Source: an uncultured Atopobium sp.
Lineage (GTDB): Bacteria; Actinomycetota; Coriobacteriia; Coriobacteriales; Atopobiaceae
Direction: 5' to 3'
DNA: 7,216 nt
NCBI GenBank assembly: GCA_946647055.1
Contig: CAMPCT010000105.1
Span: 1-7,216, forward strand
In this document: piece by piece, positions 5,337 through 7,216 of the stretch
Layout of the letters: each line of letters begins with the position of its first letter
How positions within the stretch are numbered: the stretch's first letter is position 1
Made by a program: the position numbers and the translations under genes
Notes under the pieces: generated by a model
What the model saw: the letters and a program-made list of their open reading frames with translations, nothing else
Told to the model about the DNA's origin: nothing
Database searches by the model: none

Positions 5337-5783
5337 ATGTATTGTCCGGGATGCGGCTCTGAGGTCGAGGCGGGCGCCCTGCTCTGCCCCTTCTGTGGGA
5401 CGAGCCTGCCCCTCGAGACCAAGGGCAGCCTCACCCCCATCGAGGACTCCGCTCCCGACTATGCTGGCGCCCCTGCGTTTGCCTCTGCGTGGGAGACGGC
5501 GCTTCCCGACGAGCGCTATCTGAATCTTGGCGAGGGGTCGCAGCCGGTCGTCGAGCCCTCGCCGTCCTACGACACGCCCAATGCCACGTTCACCGCATAC
5601 TGCATGGAGTGTGGCACCGGCCTTCCCGACGGTGCGGAATTCTGCCCCGTGTGCGGTGTCAGGGCCGGAGCGACCGCCGAGACGATCGTCCCCGCCAAGG
5701 GCGGCGGCTGGCGGCTCGCCATCGTCTCTGTCGTGGGCCTGATCCTTGGCGGCTTGGCCGCCTGGCTGCTCCTTGGCGCGTGA
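5337..5783 (+). CDS. Small double zinc-ribbon protein with C-terminal membrane anchor
   Basis: The 148-residue product carries two zinc ribbons with identical cysteine spacing (C3-x2-C6-x10-C17-x2-C20 and C89-x2-C92-x10-C103-x2-C106; CPGC, CPFC, CMEC, CPVC). They are separated by about 68 residues of Pro/Ala/Ser/Glu-rich, probably disordered sequence. The protein ends in one membrane span (about 125-147, WRLAIVSVVGLILGGLAAWLLLGA) with nothing after it, so it should be tail-anchored with both ribbons in the cytoplasm. Its first ribbon has the same spacing as that of the gene before it, suggesting duplication. ATG 5337 is chosen because GAGG stands 6 bp upstream and because it opens directly into MYCPGCG, as its neighbour opens into MICPIC. 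In-frame ATGs at 5289 and 5325 would add 16 or 4 residues without a better ribosome site. The function is unknown; an adaptor for the kinase/FHA system is a guess from position. Confidence 0.8.
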   Translation: MYCPGCGSEVEAGALLCPFCGTSLPLETKGSLTPIEDSAPDYAGAPAFASAWETALPDERYLNLGEGSQPVVEPSPSYDTPNATFTAYCMECGTGLPDGAEFCPVCGVRAGATAETIVPAKGGGWRLAIVSVVGLILGGLAAWLLLGA

Positions 5784-5800
5784 CGCATCGGCTCTCGAGG

Positions 5801-6628
5801 CTACTTGACCTCGTCCCAGAGGCGGTTGAGCTCCTCGGTCGAGAGCCCGTCGAGGTTGGCTCGCGCCTCCATGGCAGCCCAGCGACGACGGAACTTGTCA
5901 TTTGACGCGCGCAGCGCGGCCTCGGCATCTATGCCCTCGTGACGCGCGACGTTGACCAGCGCGAAGAGCAGGTCGCCAAACTCCATCTCGGCCGCGGCGG
6001 TCCCCCGCTCCTCGGCAAGGAACTCGCGGCGCTCCTCCTCGACCTTGTCCCACACGTCCTCGACGGTGTCCCACTCGAAGCCCGCGCGGGCAGCACGCTT
6101 GCTGATCTTCTGGCACTGCATGAGGGCGGGCAGGGAGCGGGGCACCGAGTCGAGCAGGCCCGGCCTTGCCTCCTCCTGTGCACCCTCCGCCTCACGCTCG
6201 CCCGCCTTGACGCTCTCCCAGATGTCGAGGACCTCGTCGGGGTTGTCGGCACCGAGCTCGCCAAAGACGTGCGGATGTCGACGGACGAGCTTCTCGTTGA
6301 GGCCGCGGCACACGGCGTCGATGTCGTAGGCGCCCTCGTCATCGGCGATCTGCGCATGGAGCAGGATCTGCATCATGACGTCGCCCAGCTCCTCGCAGAG
6401 GTGACGGTCGGAACCCTGCTCGATGGCATCGAGGGTCTCGTAGGCCTCCTCGATCATGTTGCGTGCGATCGAGTCGTGCGTCTGGACCTTGTCCCAGGGG
6501 CAGCCATCAGGCTGGCGCAGGCGCCAGATGGTGCGGACCAGGCGGTCGAACTCGGGGTGCGTCCCCGGCGCACCCTCACGCGAGAGGGTCTGCTCGTCTG
6601 CTTGCGTGGTGGGGCTGGTTCCTGTCAT
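5801..6628 (-). CDS. mazG: MazG nucleoside triphosphate pyrophosphohydrolase
   Basis: The 275-residue product has the two tandem MazG domains of the full-length enzyme, which hydrolyses (d)NTPs, often non-canonical ones, to NMP and pyrophosphate. The N-terminal domain has LRQPDGCPWD (37-46), the metal-binding glutamates in EEAYE (60-64), EELGD (79-83) and RRHPHVFGEL (116-125). The C-terminal domain has EEERREFLAE (197-206) and EFGDLLFALVNVARHEGIDA (216-235), ending near residue 250. Both metal-binding sets appear intact. The ATG at 6628 has GAGAGGA 5 bp upstream (6634-6640). It follows mfd in the same direction with 48 bp between, so they are probably one transcript, interrupted by a hairpin. 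Its stop lies 17 bp from the stop of the convergent zinc-ribbon gene, and no T-tailed terminator is visible there. Confidence 0.95.
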   Translation of the reverse strand: MTGTSPTTQADEQTLSREGAPGTHPEFDRLVRTIWRLRQPDGCPWDKVQTHDSIARNMIEEAYETLDAIEQGSDRHLCEELGDVMMQILLHAQIADDEGAYDIDAVCRGLNEKLVRRHPHVFGELGADNPDEVLDIWESVKAGEREAEGAQEEARPGLLDSVPRSLPALMQCQKISKRAARAGFEWDTVEDVWDKVEEERREFLAEERGTAAAEMEFGDLLFALVNVARHEGIDAEAALRASNDKFRRRWAAMEARANLDGLSTEELNRLWDEVK

Positions 6629-6646
6629 GACAGTCCTCTCGTGGTA

Positions 6647-6675
6647 TGGACAAAGGTGCCTGCTACCTTTGTCCA
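6647..6675 (-). repeat. 29-nt perfect hairpin between mfd and mazG
   Basis: TGGACAAAGGT (6647-6657) pairs fully with ACCTTTGTCCA (6665-6675) around a 7-nt loop. In transcript sense it begins two bases after the mfd TGA and ends six bases before the mazG ribosome site. No U-run follows, so a complete terminator is unlikely. It may be a partial attenuator, an RNase processing site or a copy of a dispersed intergenic palindrome. Confidence 0.6.
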
Positions 6676-6676
6676 G

Positions 6677-7216
6677 TCATTCGTCGTCGCCGCCAAGGTA
6701 CTCGAGGACGCCAAGGGCCGCCATGAGCAGGTCCTCGTTGCCCTTGCGATAGGGGTAGGTGAGCTTCTTCGTCTTGACGAACGAGAGGGCACCCTTCTCG
6801 CGCAGGCGCATCGCCTTGTTCTTGGGCACCTCGATGCCAAGGAACACCAGCCTGCCGCTGGTGAGCGACACGGACGTGACCCCCAGGCGCTGGGCGCGGA
6901 TGCGGATGCGCGCCCGGTCGAGGAGGTTGCGCCCGGCAGCAGGCAGCGCCCCATAGCGCTCCTCGAGCTCACGCTCGAGCTCGTCGAGGTCGGCCAGCTC
7001 GCTCGCCGCAGCGATGCGTCGGTACGCGATGACGCGCTTGTCGACGTCGGGCAGGTACTCCTCGGCAAGGAAGAAGTCCGCCGGCAGGTTGATGGTGACC
7101 TCGGGCGGCTCGACGTCGGGCGTCTCGCCACGGGCCTCGGCCACGGCCTGCCCCAGCATGCTCGTGAACAGGTCGAAGCCCACGCTCGAGAGGTTGCCGT
7201 GCTGCTCGGCGCCCAT
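6677..7216 (-). CDS. mfd: Transcription-repair coupling factor Mfd, C-terminal part (gene runs off the window)
   Basis: These 179 codons encode the end of Mfd, the ATP-driven translocase that pushes stalled RNA polymerase off damaged DNA and recruits UvrA. The first visible residues, GAEQHGNLSSVGFDLFTSML, match the family's GxEQSGHIxxVGFxLY stretch at the end of the helicase core. The rest is the C-terminal regulatory (TRCF) domain, including PPEVTINLPADFFLAEEYLP, the IAYRRIAAAS segment and DLDELERELEERYG. The methionine at 7216 is an internal residue, not the start; a full Mfd has about 1,100-1,200 residues, so most of the gene lies to the right. The TGA stop is at 6677-6679, next to the hairpin before mazG. 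Confidence 0.92.
   Translation of the reverse strand: MGAEQHGNLSSVGFDLFTSMLGQAVAEARGETPDVEPPEVTINLPADFFLAEEYLPDVDKRVIAYRRIAAASELADLDELERELEERYGALPAAGRNLLDRARIRIRAQRLGVTSVSLTSGRLVFLGIEVPKNKAMRLREKGALSFVKTKKLTYPYRKGNEDLLMAALGVLEYLGGDDE

Noticed and set aside
5784..5800. Bidirectional terminator between the convergent zinc-ribbon and mazG genes
   Set aside because: The 17-bp gap holds no stem of convincing length and no T-run.

Overview
The window looks like chromosomal DNA of a high-GC Gram-positive bacterium, most likely an actinomycete-phylum member of the Coriobacteriia (Olsenella/Atopobium/Collinsella type). This rests on strong G/C preference at third codon positions and on the gene set mfd, mazG, ftsB/divIC-like and ppx/gppA-like followed by tRNA-Leu. 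The taxonomic call is inference from content and style; no database was searched.

Layout from left to right. Positions 1-203 hold no gene. They carry several hairpins and a perfect 51-bp direct repeat (39-89 and 173-223). The right copy includes the real 3' end of a tRNA-Leu(UAA) gene (204-288, minus strand), and the left copy is a broken duplicate of that end. Next come two tightly coupled minus-strand genes: an FtsB/DivIC-type septum protein (1289-1864) and a Ppx/GppA-family phosphatase (318-1286), with a probable promoter and a 7-bp inverted repeat in the 143-bp gap before them.

The centre (2008-5783) is a signalling cassette. On the minus strand an FHA-domain protein (3104-4063) is followed after 4 bp by a Hanks-type Ser/Thr protein kinase (2008-3099). 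Diverging from them across a 241-bp control region, on the plus strand, is a membrane protein with an N-terminal zinc ribbon, one membrane span, an acidic Ser/Thr-rich linker and a C-terminal discoidin-like (NADase-type glycan-binding-like) domain (4305-5228). A second plus-strand gene encodes a small protein with two zinc ribbons and a C-terminal membrane anchor (5337-5783). The likely theme, which is inference, is phospho-signalling linked to sensing at the cell envelope: the kinase phosphorylates, the FHA protein reads phosphothreonine, and the zinc-ribbon proteins join the cytoplasm to the membrane or wall.

The right end (5801-7216) is housekeeping on the minus strand: the last 179 codons of mfd (transcription-repair coupling factor), a 29-nt perfect hairpin, then a complete mazG (nucleotide pyrophosphohydrolase). 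mazG converges on the double zinc-ribbon gene with only 17 bp between stop codons. The signalling cassette thus sits between two housekeeping blocks, which is the main point of interest.
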